This document shows positions 1 through 5,556 of a stretch of 5,556 nt of DNA, piece after piece. The notes below the pieces were generated by a model. It was not told the origin of the DNA and made no database searches. It saw only the letters and a list, made by a program, of their open reading frames with translations. This DNA is from CAZGSV01 sp964528605 (lineage in GTDB: Bacteria; Armatimonadota; Zipacnadia; CAZGSV01): contig CAZGSV010000158.1 in NCBI GenBank assembly GCA_964528605.1, positions 1 through 5,556 on the forward strand. Direction: 5' to 3'. The position numbers and the translations under genes are program-made. Position 1 is the first letter of the stretch. Each line of letters opens with the position of its first letter.

Positions 1-393
1 CAGGAACTGCTCGAGGAGTACCGGCGGCACGAGGGGGACCCGGTGACGCGGCAGCGCATCCGCGAGCGGCAGCGGCAGGTGGCGCGCCAGCGGATGATGG
101 CGGAGGTGCCGCGCTCGGACGTGGTGGTGACTAACCCGACGCAGGTGGCGGTCGCTCTGCGCTACCGTCCGGAGCGGGACCGGGCGCCGCAGGTGGTGGC
201 GAAGGGGTTGCGCCTGTTGGCGGAGCGGATCGTGGCCGCGGCGCGGGGCGCGGGGGTGCCGGTTTTGCAGGACGAGGCGCTGGCTCGGAGCCTTTACCGG
301 CTGTGCCCGGTGGGAGCGGAGATTCCGCCGGACCTGTATCGGGCGGTGGCGGAGGTGCTGGCTTACGTGTACCGGATGGGTCGGGCGGCGTAG
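1..393 (+). CDS. flhB: FlhB, flagellar export switch protein, C-terminal part
   Basis: FlhB is the membrane and cytosolic switch of the flagellar type III export apparatus. After self-cleavage in its cytosolic domain, the machine changes from exporting rod/hook subunits to filament subunits. The 5' end lies outside the window; frame 1 is open from base 1 to the TAG at 391-393, giving 130 visible residues. The membrane part (roughly two thirds of a usual 350-380 aa protein) is missing only because of the window edge. Family landmarks are EEYRRHEGDP (residues 5-14), the basic RQRIRERQRQ stretch, RMMAEVPRSDVVVTNPT just before the cleavage site, and the typical ending AVAEVLAYVYRMGRAA. The cleavage motif is N-P-T-Q (codons 45-48) instead of the usual N-P-T-H. 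GTG/ATG codons further in are internal, not starts. The gene directly abuts flhA in the same frame. Identification is very secure. Confidence 0.96.
   Translation, partial: QELLEEYRRHEGDPVTRQRIRERQRQVARQRMMAEVPRSDVVVTNPTQVAVALRYRPERDRAPQVVAKGLRLLAERIVAAARGAGVPVLQDEALARSLYRLCPVGAEIPPDLYRAVAEVLAYVYRMGRAA
133..144 (+). other. FlhB self-cleavage motif, NPTQ variant
   Basis: Codons aac-ccg-acg-cag encode N-P-T-Q. In the FlhB/YscU/SpaS family the peptide bond between N and P of NPTH breaks by asparagine cyclisation. N and P are the critical residues, and changes at the histidine generally have milder effects on cleavage. N and P are intact here and His is Gln. If cleavage occurs, the released C-terminal fragment would be 85 residues (codons 136-390). 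Confidence 0.85.
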
Positions 394-2460
394 GTGATGG
401 TGGCACCGGGAACGCAGGGGGGGCGCGGCTTGAGCGGGCTGCGGCTGATGCAGTACAGCGACATCATCGCCGCGGGCGTGGTGGTGGGCATCGTGATGAT
501 GCTCATCGTGCCGATGCCGCCGCGGCTGCTGGACCTGCTGCTGGTGCTCAACATCGGGGGCGCGGTGCTCACCTTGATGGTGACGATGTACACGCGCAAC
601 GCGCTGGAGTTCGCCTCGTTTCCTTCGCTGCTGCTGGTGGCGACGCTGTTCCGGCTGGCGCTGAATGTCTCCGGCAGCCGGCTGATCCTGAGCCAGGCGT
701 ATGCGGGCGAGGTGATCCGTTCGTTCGGCGATTTCGTGGTGCGGGGCAATCTCGTGGTGGGGGCGGTGGTCTTCGCGATTCTGGTGGTCATTCAGTTGGT
801 GGTGATCACCAACGGCGCGGGGCGGGTGGCGGAGGTGGCGGCGCGTTTCACGCTGGACGCGATGCCGGGCAAGCAGATGGCGGTGGACGCGGACCTGAAC
901 GCCGGCCTGATCAACGAGGAACAGGCGCGGCAACGGCGGCGGGAGATAGAGCGCGAGGCGGACTTCTACGGCGCCATGGACGGCGCGAGCAAGTTCGTGC
1001 GGGGGGACGCCATCGCGGCGATGGTGATCATTGCGGTGAACATACTGGGCGGTTTCGTTGTGGGAGTGGCGCAGCACCAGATGTCGGTGTCGGAGTCGCT
1101 GGCGACCTATACCAGATTGACGATCGGCGAGGGGTTGGTGACGCAGATTCCGGCGCTGCTGATCTCGACCGCCACGGGCATCATCGTTACGCGCGCCGCC
1201 TCCGAGGGGCACCTCGGCTTCGACCTGGCCTCGCAGATACTCGCGCACCCGCGGGCGGCGGCGGTGACGGCGGGGATGCTGGTGGCGCTGCCGCTGCTGC
1301 CGGGACTGCCCAAACTGCCGTTCTTGGGGATGGCGCTACTAACCGGCCTGACTGCTCTGTCCTTGCGGGGTCGGCCGGCGAGGGCGCCCACGGAGGCGAA
1401 GGCGCGGGCGACTCCGCCGGAGGACGTGTCCGCGGCCTTACGGCTCGACACTATCGCGCTGGAGTTGGGCTACTCGCTGGTGGCGCTGGCGCAGCCGGGA
1501 GAGGGCGGTGGGCTGCTCGAACGGGTAACGGCCTTGAGGCGGCAACTGGCAAGCGAACTGGGTCTGGTGGTGGCGCCCATCCGCATTCGCGACAACGCGG
1601 AGTTGGCGCCCACGGCGTACTCGATCAAGTTGCGCGGCGCGGAGGTGGCGCAGGGGGAGGCGGTGCCGGAATGCCTGTTGGCGATTGCGCCGGCGGAGGC
1701 GCAGGCGCTGATAGAGGGCGTGCGGACGAAGGAGCCCGCGTTCGGCCTGCCGGCTGTGTGGATTCGTCTGGAGCGACGCGCGGAGGCAGAGGGGAGCGGG
1801 TACACGGTGGTGGAGCCGGTGGCGGTGGTGGTCACCCACCTGGGGGAGGTCATCAAGGATCATGCGGCCGAACTGCTCGGCCGGCAAGAGACACGCGAGT
1901 TGCTGAACCGGTTGCGTGAGACCCAGGCGGCGCTGGTGGAGGAACTGATCCCCGAGCACCTGAGCGCTGGGCAGGTGCAGAAGGTGTTGCAGGGCCTACT
2001 TGCGGAGAGGGTGTGCGTACGCGACCTGGTGACGATACTGGAGACGCTGGCCGACCGCGCGCCTGTGACCAAGGACACGGACGCGCTGCTCGAGGGGGTG
2101 AGGGTGGCTCTGGCGCGGACGATTTGCGCCGACCTGCAGGACGGCAAAGGCAACCTACAGGTGGTCAGTCTGGAGCCGGCGACGGAGCAAGTGCTGCGGG
2201 AGGGGCTGCGGGAGGTGGAGGGCGCCGCGCGGCTGGCCTTGGAGCCGCGCTTCGCGCAGAGGATCATTCAGGCGGTCGCGCGGGGCGCCGAGAGGTTGTC
2301 GAGGCAGGGACAGGTGCCGGTCGTGCTGACCGCGCTGGACCTGCGGCTGCCGCTGCGGCGGCTGCTGCGCAGTTTCCTGCCACGCGTGGCCGTGGTGTGC
2401 GCGAGTCAGGTGCCGGCCGCGATGACGGTGGTTCCGGTGGAGACGGTGAACGTGCAATGA
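394..2460 (+). CDS. flhA: FlhA, flagellar type III export gate protein
   Basis: FlhA forms the nonameric membrane export gate. It couples proton flow to protein export and docks chaperone-substrate complexes on its cytosolic ring. The 688 aa length matches the family (about 680-700). The N-terminal ~320 residues hold hydrophobic segments at about 21-42, 45-66, 73-92, 115-132, 208-228 and 245-262, and two more around 285-320. The family signature is visible as LFRLALNVSGSRLIL (85-99), then GAGRVAEVAARF, MPGKQMAVDADLNAGLI and MDGASKFVRGDA. The last contains K200 and D205, which correspond by alignment from memory to the essential K203/D208 of Salmonella FlhA. Residues from ~345 form the cytosolic domain, with VVVTHLGEVIKDH and EELIPEHLSAGQVQKVLQ. 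The start is uncertain: GTG 394 directly follows the flhB TAG, ATG 397 is next, and ATG 448 (residue 19) would begin right before the first membrane helix, as in B. subtilis FlhA. Its stop overlaps flhF (ATGA). Confidence 0.97.
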   Translation: MMVAPGTQGGRGLSGLRLMQYSDIIAAGVVVGIVMMLIVPMPPRLLDLLLVLNIGGAVLTLMVTMYTRNALEFASFPSLLLVATLFRLALNVSGSRLILSQAYAGEVIRSFGDFVVRGNLVVGAVVFAILVVIQLVVITNGAGRVAEVAARFTLDAMPGKQMAVDADLNAGLINEEQARQRRREIEREADFYGAMDGASKFVRGDAIAAMVIIAVNILGGFVVGVAQHQMSVSESLATYTRLTIGEGLVTQIPALLISTATGIIVTRAASEGHLGFDLASQILAHPRAAAVTAGMLVALPLLPGLPKLPFLGMALLTGLTALSLRGRPARAPTEAKARATPPEDVSAALRLDTIALELGYSLVALAQPGEGGGLLERVTALRRQLASELGLVVAPIRIRDNAELAPTAYSIKLRGAEVAQGEAVPECLLAIAPAEAQALIEGVRTKEPAFGLPAVWIRLERRAEAEGSGYTVVEPVAVVVTHLGEVIKDHAAELLGRQETRELLNRLRETQAALVEELIPEHLSAGQVQKVLQGLLAERVCVRDLVTILETLADRAPVTKDTDALLEGVRVALARTICADLQDGKGNLQVVSLEPATEQVLREGLREVEGAARLALEPRFAQRIIQAVARGAERLSRQGQVPVVLTALDLRLPLRRLLRSFLPRVAVVCASQVPAAMTVVPVETVNVQ

Positions 2461-3548
2461 CGCCGGCGAGGTTCGTGGCGAGCAGCCTGCATGAGGCGCT
2501 GGAGCAGATCCGGGAGTCGCTGGGCCCGGACGCGGAGATCGTCTCCACGCGCCGGCGGTCGCGGCTTTTCGGGCTGCTGCCCGGGCCGGTCGAGGTTGAG
2601 GCACGGGCGCTGGCTAGGCTGGACGGGCAGACGGAGAGCCTGGCCCTGCTTCAGGCGCTGGCACAGCAAGTGGCCCGGCTTGGCGAGGCGGTAGAGGGCC
2701 TGAGGGTTCGACCGGAGGAGGCGCCGTGCTCGCCGCTCGGGCGGCTACTGGAGCAGGCGGAGGTGCCGGCGCGTTTGGGGGGGGAACTGCTGTGGGAGAC
2801 GGCGCGGCGGGCGCTGGCGCCGACGCCGCGGGCGCTCGACACGCGCGAGGAGCACTTGCAGGCGCTGGCGGAGGTGGTCAGCCGGAGGTTGGGCTCATGC
2901 GCGGCCATGGACCCGCAGTTGTCGTCGCGACCGTACCTCTGTCTGTTCGTGGGCCCGACGGGCGTGGGCAAGACGACGACGATGGCGAAACTGGCGGCGC
3001 ATTTCGCCTTCGAGCGGCGGTTGGCGGTGGGGCTGCTGACGATGGACACGTTTCGCGTCGCGGCGGTGGAGCAGATGCGGGTGTTCGCCGGCCTAGCGCG
3101 GCTGCCGCTGCGGGTGGTGGAGACACCCGGCCAGGCGACCCGCGCGCTGCACGCGCTGCGGCATTGCCGTCTGATTCTGGTGGACACTGCGGGCCGCTCC
3201 CCGGGGCACGCGGCGCACCTGGAGGAGATTCGGCTGCTGGCGCGGCAGATCAAGCCGGACGAGTGCCACCTGGTGCTGGAGGCAAGCACGCGCGAGAGCG
3301 ACTTGCGGCGGATAGTCGCGCGTTTCGGCAGCATTGGCTGCAACCGCCTGACGGTGACCAAGTTGGATGAGACGGAGTCGTTCGGCGGCCTGCTTGCGAT
3401 GGCGGAGCAGCCGGGCTTGGCGTTTTCCTATCTTACATTCGGCCAGCGGGTGCCCGAGGACATCTGCCCGGCGAACGTGGGGCTGCTGACCTCCTTGGTG
3501 TTGAGAGGCGTGCGCGCCGCGCCTTGGCTGGAGGAGCGCCCGAGGTGA
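2457..3548 (+). CDS. flhF: FlhF, SRP-type GTPase for flagellar placement
   Basis: FlhF is the third SRP-family GTPase besides Ffh and FtsY. It dimerises with GTP at the membrane and helps place, and often polarise, the first flagellar components. The 363 aa length is close to B. subtilis FlhF (366). Residues 1-50 are the usual N-terminal segment (ARFVASSLHEALEQIRESLG then DAEIVS). A short linker/N domain follows to ~155. The G domain has GPTGVGKTTT (P-loop, 166-175), DTFRVAAVEQ (197-206), DTAGR (243-247), TKLDE (301-305) and the closing GQRVPEDI (329-336), all intact, so GTPase activity is expected. The ATG sits inside the flhA stop (ATGA). A GGTGA at 2445-2449, seven bases upstream, can serve as ribosome binding site. 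The stop overlaps the GTG of the next gene, an FlhG-like partner. Longer upstream codons in this frame lie inside flhA and are not used. Confidence 0.96.
   Translation: MTPARFVASSLHEALEQIRESLGPDAEIVSTRRRSRLFGLLPGPVEVEARALARLDGQTESLALLQALAQQVARLGEAVEGLRVRPEEAPCSPLGRLLEQAEVPARLGGELLWETARRALAPTPRALDTREEHLQALAEVVSRRLGSCAAMDPQLSSRPYLCLFVGPTGVGKTTTMAKLAAHFAFERRLAVGLLTMDTFRVAAVEQMRVFAGLARLPLRVVETPGQATRALHALRHCRLILVDTAGRSPGHAAHLEEIRLLARQIKPDECHLVLEASTRESDLRRIVARFGSIGCNRLTVTKLDETESFGGLLAMAEQPGLAFSYLTFGQRVPEDICPANVGLLTSLVLRGVRAAPWLEERPR
3530..3536 (+). promoter_or_regulatory. Ribosome binding site that sets the start of the FlhG-like gene
   Basis: GGAGGAG lies 8 bases before GTG 3545, inside the end of flhF. 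It supports GTG 3545 over an in-frame TTG at 3524. The GTG start also places the DQAAGLR motif at residues 4-10, as in FlhG proteins, and gives a GTGA overlap typical of coupled genes. Confidence 0.75.
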
Positions 3549-4222
3549 GACCAGATCAGGCGGCAGGGCTCAGGGCTCGCGCTGGGGTCGCTGGCAGCCC
3601 TAGGGCGCGCGTACGGCCGCGGTGCTTCCTGTACTCAACGGACGAGGCGGTGTCGGCTTGGCACCTTGGGGAGGCGCTGGGCGGGGTGCTGGGGGGACTC
3701 GTCGGGAGATGCCGCGTTCTCTGGGCGGCGCCGCTCGAGGGGCGCGGGTACGGCGACGCCGTGTGTCTGATGTGGGCGTTGGAGCAGGGCATTGGCCCGC
3801 CTTGCCCTTTGGCCACCGATGTCGTGGTAGTGGTAACATTGCCTTTGGCACGCTCGCTGGCACGGGTGTGCGCGGGGGTGAGAAGTCTGGTGCAGCGGCG
3901 CGGAGAGGCGCCGGTTTGGCTGCTGATGAGCGGAGAGGCGCCGGCCGCGGAGGCGCGGGAGAGGTACGTCGCGCTTGCCCAGCAGGTGCAGCGCTCCGCC
4001 GGGGGCGAGTTGCGCTGGCTGGGCCTGATCCGAGGAACGAGCGGCGCTCCGGGGGCCATCGCGAGCGCGGACCTGGCCTGGCGGCTGGCGCTGCTCCTCA
4101 GCGGCCCGGAGGCGCCAAACGGCGGCGGCTGGCGGCCCAGACTGGTCCCTCGGGCACGCCTGTGCGCGGGCATGACAGTGGGGCAAAGTCCACGACTAAG
4201 GAGGCACGACGGTGGAGCGTAA
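3545..4222 (+). CDS. Degenerate FlhG-like (MinD family) protein, P-loop lost
   Basis: FlhG (YlxH/FleN) is normally a ~270-300 aa MinD-type ATPase that limits flagellar number and stimulates the FlhF GTPase. This 225 aa protein occupies the flhG position. It starts with RPDQAAGLRARA, matching the DQAxxLR FlhF-activating motif including its glutamine (Q5); B. subtilis FlhG has a closely similar DQAATLR. Residues 25-60 still have the strand-loop-helix-strand pattern of a MinD N-terminus (RPRCFLYS, a helix around HLGEALGGVLGGLVG, RCRVLWAAP). The loop that should read SGKGGVGKT reads STDEAVSAW, with no glycine-rich loop and no lysine. No Walker B or switch aspartate motif is visible, and ~50-60 residues seem missing before residue 90. 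From there FlhG-like features return: ATDVVVVVTLP (90-100), VRSLVQRRGEAPV, then EARERYVALAQQV and LRWLGLIRG (156-164). The arginine-rich tail (195-225) is unrecognised. Codon use matches the neighbours, so a live gene is more likely than a pseudogene. The FlhG relationship is my inference from motifs and context. Confidence 0.75.
   Translation: MRPDQAAGLRARAGVAGSPRARVRPRCFLYSTDEAVSAWHLGEALGGVLGGLVGRCRVLWAAPLEGRGYGDAVCLMWALEQGIGPPCPLATDVVVVVTLPLARSLARVCAGVRSLVQRRGEAPVWLLMSGEAPAAEARERYVALAQQVQRSAGGELRWLGLIRGTSGAPGAIASADLAWRLALLLSGPEAPNGGGWRPRLVPRARLCAGMTVGQSPRLRRHDGGA
3901..3944 (+). repeat. Short direct repeat pair inside the FlhG-like gene
   Basis: CGGAGAGGCGCCGG occurs at 3901-3914 and again at 3931-3944. 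The copies are 30 bases apart in the same frame, each encoding G-E-A-P (residues 120-123 and 130-133). They lie near the region where FlhG proteins have a strand followed by an EA-rich helix. This may be a small local duplication or chance in GC-rich DNA. Confidence 0.6.
4198..4204 (+). promoter_or_regulatory. Strong Shine-Dalgarno for glgA
   Basis: AAGGAGG, a near-perfect match to the 16S anti-Shine-Dalgarno, lies 7 bases before GTG 4212 and inside the coding end of the FlhG-like gene. It decides the glgA start and suggests translation at least partly independent of the upstream gene. Confidence 0.88.
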
Positions 4223-5556
4223 GTTGCGGGTGATGTTGGTGTCCTCGGAGGCGGTGCCGTACGCGAAGACCGGCGGCTTGGCCGATGTCGCCGGGTCCTT
4301 GCCGGTGGCGCTGGCGGAACTGGGTGCGGAAGTAACTCTCGTGCTGCCGTTCTACCGCGAGGTCGGCATGGTTGAGGAGAGTGCGGTACCCGTTCGTGGC
4401 CAGGATGCGGTGGTGACCTACCACGAGCCGCCTGCTTCGCTTGGGGCAGGCGTGAAGACGGTGCTGGTGCGCAACGATCATTACTTCTGGCGCGACCGCC
4501 TTTACGGCTATACGGACGAGGCGGAACGTTTCGTCTTCTTCGACCGTGCGGTCGCCGAACTCGTCCGCACTAACGACTGGCAACCGGACGTAGTCCACTG
4601 CAACGACTGGCAGACGGGGCTGGTGCCGGTTTACTTGCGGCTGCTCGCGGAGGCGGAGCCGCGGTTCGCGCGCACGCGCACGCTCTTCACGGTGCACAAC
4701 TTGGCCTTCCAGGGCATCTTTCCGGAGGAGACGATGGAGGTAGCGGGGCTGCCCTGGGATCTGTTCTGCGTGGACGGGCTGGAGTTCTACGGCCAGGTCA
4801 ACTTCCTTAAGGCGGGCCTCTTGTTCTCCGATATGGTGACGACGGTCAGCCCCACCTATGCCAAGGAAATCCAGACTCCCGATTTCGGCGAGCGGCTGGA
4901 CGGCGTGCTGCGCGAGCGCGCCGACCGGCTGGCGGGCATACTGAACGGGATTGACACGAGGGTCTGGAATCCCGGGGAGGACAAGTACTTGCCGGCGGTG
5001 AGCGCGAGAACGCCCGGGAGCCGCAAGCCCGCATACAAGGAGGCGTTGCAGCAGAAGGTGGGTCTGCCCGCGGCAGCGGCGCCGGTGTTGGGCGTGGTGG
5101 CGCGTTTGGCGCGGCAGAAGGGCTTCGATCTGCTGTGCGAGGCGCTGCCGGGGCTGCTCGAGGAGAAGTTCCAGTTGGTGGTGCTGGGCGTCGGCGAGGA
5201 GGACATACAGGGCCGGCTGGAGGCGCTGGCGAACGAGCATCCGGACCGGATCAAGGCGCTCTTCCGCTTTGACGAGCACTTGGCACACCTGATCTATGCG
5301 GGCTCCGACCTGTTCCTGATGCCTTCGCGCTACGAGCCCTGCGGGTTGGGGCAGATGATCGCCTTGCGCTACGGCTCGATTCCGGTGGTGCACGCAACGG
5401 GAGGGCTGGCCGACACGGTGCAGGGCTTCGATGCGGCAACCGGGGAAGGCAACGGCTTTGTATTTCGCGAGCCGACGGCGGAGGCGTTGGCCGCAGCGAT
5501 CAGGGAGGGGCTGAGCGCCTACAAGAAGAAACGGGTATGGGCTGACCTGGTGGGTC
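4212..5556 (+). CDS. glgA: Glycogen/starch synthase GlgA, 3' end cut by window
   Basis: GlgA transfers glucose from ADP-glucose (in some bacteria UDP-glucose) to the non-reducing end of a growing alpha-1,4-glucan in the cytoplasm. It is a GT5 family enzyme with two Rossmann domains. The frame is open from GTG 4212 to the window end, 448 codons; E. coli GlgA is 477 aa, so only about 30-40 residues are missing. Motifs are SSEAVPYAKTGGLADVAG (11-28), with the ADP-glucose binding lysine K19, then HCNDWQTGLVPVYL, FTVHNLAFQGIF (H162, E. coli H161), GLEFYGQVNFLKAG, GILNGIDTRVWNP, VARLARQKGFDLL (R298 and K303, E. coli R300 and K305), and SRYEPCGLGQ (E375, E. coli E377) followed by ATGGLADTVQGF. All key residues are present, so an active enzyme is expected. 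It overlaps the FlhG-like gene by 11 bases, which is an unusual partner for a flagellar cluster. Whether other glg genes follow cannot be seen. Confidence 0.96.
   Translation, partial: MERKLRVMLVSSEAVPYAKTGGLADVAGSLPVALAELGAEVTLVLPFYREVGMVEESAVPVRGQDAVVTYHEPPASLGAGVKTVLVRNDHYFWRDRLYGYTDEAERFVFFDRAVAELVRTNDWQPDVVHCNDWQTGLVPVYLRLLAEAEPRFARTRTLFTVHNLAFQGIFPEETMEVAGLPWDLFCVDGLEFYGQVNFLKAGLLFSDMVTTVSPTYAKEIQTPDFGERLDGVLRERADRLAGILNGIDTRVWNPGEDKYLPAVSARTPGSRKPAYKEALQQKVGLPAAAAPVLGVVARLARQKGFDLLCEALPGLLEEKFQLVVLGVGEEDIQGRLEALANEHPDRIKALFRFDEHLAHLIYAGSDLFLMPSRYEPCGLGQMIALRYGSIPVVHATGGLADTVQGFDAATGEGNGFVFREPTAEALAAAIREGLSAYKKKRVWADLVG

Noticed and set aside
303..1919. A 538-codon open frame on the plus strand overlapping flhB and flhA.
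   Set aside because: It is a Gly/Ala/Arg-rich shadow of the flhB/flhA reading frame in GC-rich DNA. It shows no family motifs, and flhA is unambiguous in the other frame.
2013..2456. Upstream extension of the flhF frame into flhA.
   Set aside because: The upstream residues are low-complexity Gly/Arg/Ala shadow sequence. The flhF family N-terminus (ARFVASSLHEALEQIRE) begins right at ATG 2457.
3622..4233. Frame +1 protein containing GRGGVG as the real ATPase gene.
   Set aside because: Outside that short string the frame is Gly/Arg-rich and lacks the FlhG segments. It has a stop at 3601-3603, and the used frame carries DQAAGLR and VVVVVT. Kept only as a possible relic in the findings.
4098..5393. 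A 431-codon open frame on the minus strand opposite glgA.
   Set aside because: It is the complement of a strongly conserved glgA, rich in His, Arg and Gln as expected of an antisense shadow frame. No ribosome binding site or recognisable domain was seen.
1..5556. Flagellar sigma-28 or sigma-70 promoters, terminators, tRNAs, CRISPR arrays and insertion sequences.
   Set aside because: There are no gaps between genes, no T-rich stem-loop, no repeat-spacer pattern and no inverted repeats with transposase. No convincing TAAA/GCCGATAA or TTGACA/TATAAT pair was found by eye.

Overview
The window is a tightly packed, plus-strand piece of a flagellar gene cluster from a very GC-rich bacterium. By eye the sequence is strongly G+C biased, with third codon positions mostly G or C and G clearly favoured over C on the coding strand. 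The gene order flhB-flhA-flhF-flhG is the classic order for the type III export gate plus the FlhF/FlhG number-and-position control pair. It is shared by many phyla (Bacillota, Thermotogota, Spirochaetota, Deltaproteobacteria and others), so the sequence does not fix the phylum. An uncultured or poorly sampled GC-rich lineage is a guess only.

Layout: 1-393 is the 3' end of flhB (cytosolic export-switch domain, with NPTQ in place of the usual NPTH self-cleavage motif). 394-2460 is a complete flhA (export-gate membrane protein). 2457-3548 is a complete flhF (SRP-type GTPase). 3545-4222 is a short gene in the flhG position. 4212-5556 is the first ~448 codons of glgA (glycogen/starch synthase), cut by the window edge. 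There is no intergenic DNA: the joints are TAG directly followed by GTG, an ATGA overlap, a GTGA overlap and an 11-base overlap. This implies one transcript with translational coupling. No promoter, terminator, RNA gene, CRISPR array or mobile element was seen.

FlhB and FlhA form the export gate that passes rod, hook and filament subunits through the membrane. FlhF recruits the first basal-body components to their site. FlhG normally stimulates the FlhF GTPase through an N-terminal DQAxxLR motif and limits flagellar number through a MinD-type ATPase domain.

The most interesting item is the gene at 3545-4222. It keeps the FlhG N-terminal motif (DQAAGLR, residues 4-10) and FlhG-like C-terminal segments. 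The place where the MinD ATPase P-loop should be reads STDEAVSAW, the Walker B region is not visible, and the protein is only 225 aa. It looks like an FlhG that has lost nucleotide binding but may still act on FlhF. The next most notable points are the NPTQ variant in FlhB and the coupling of a glycogen synthase gene to the flagellar cluster.
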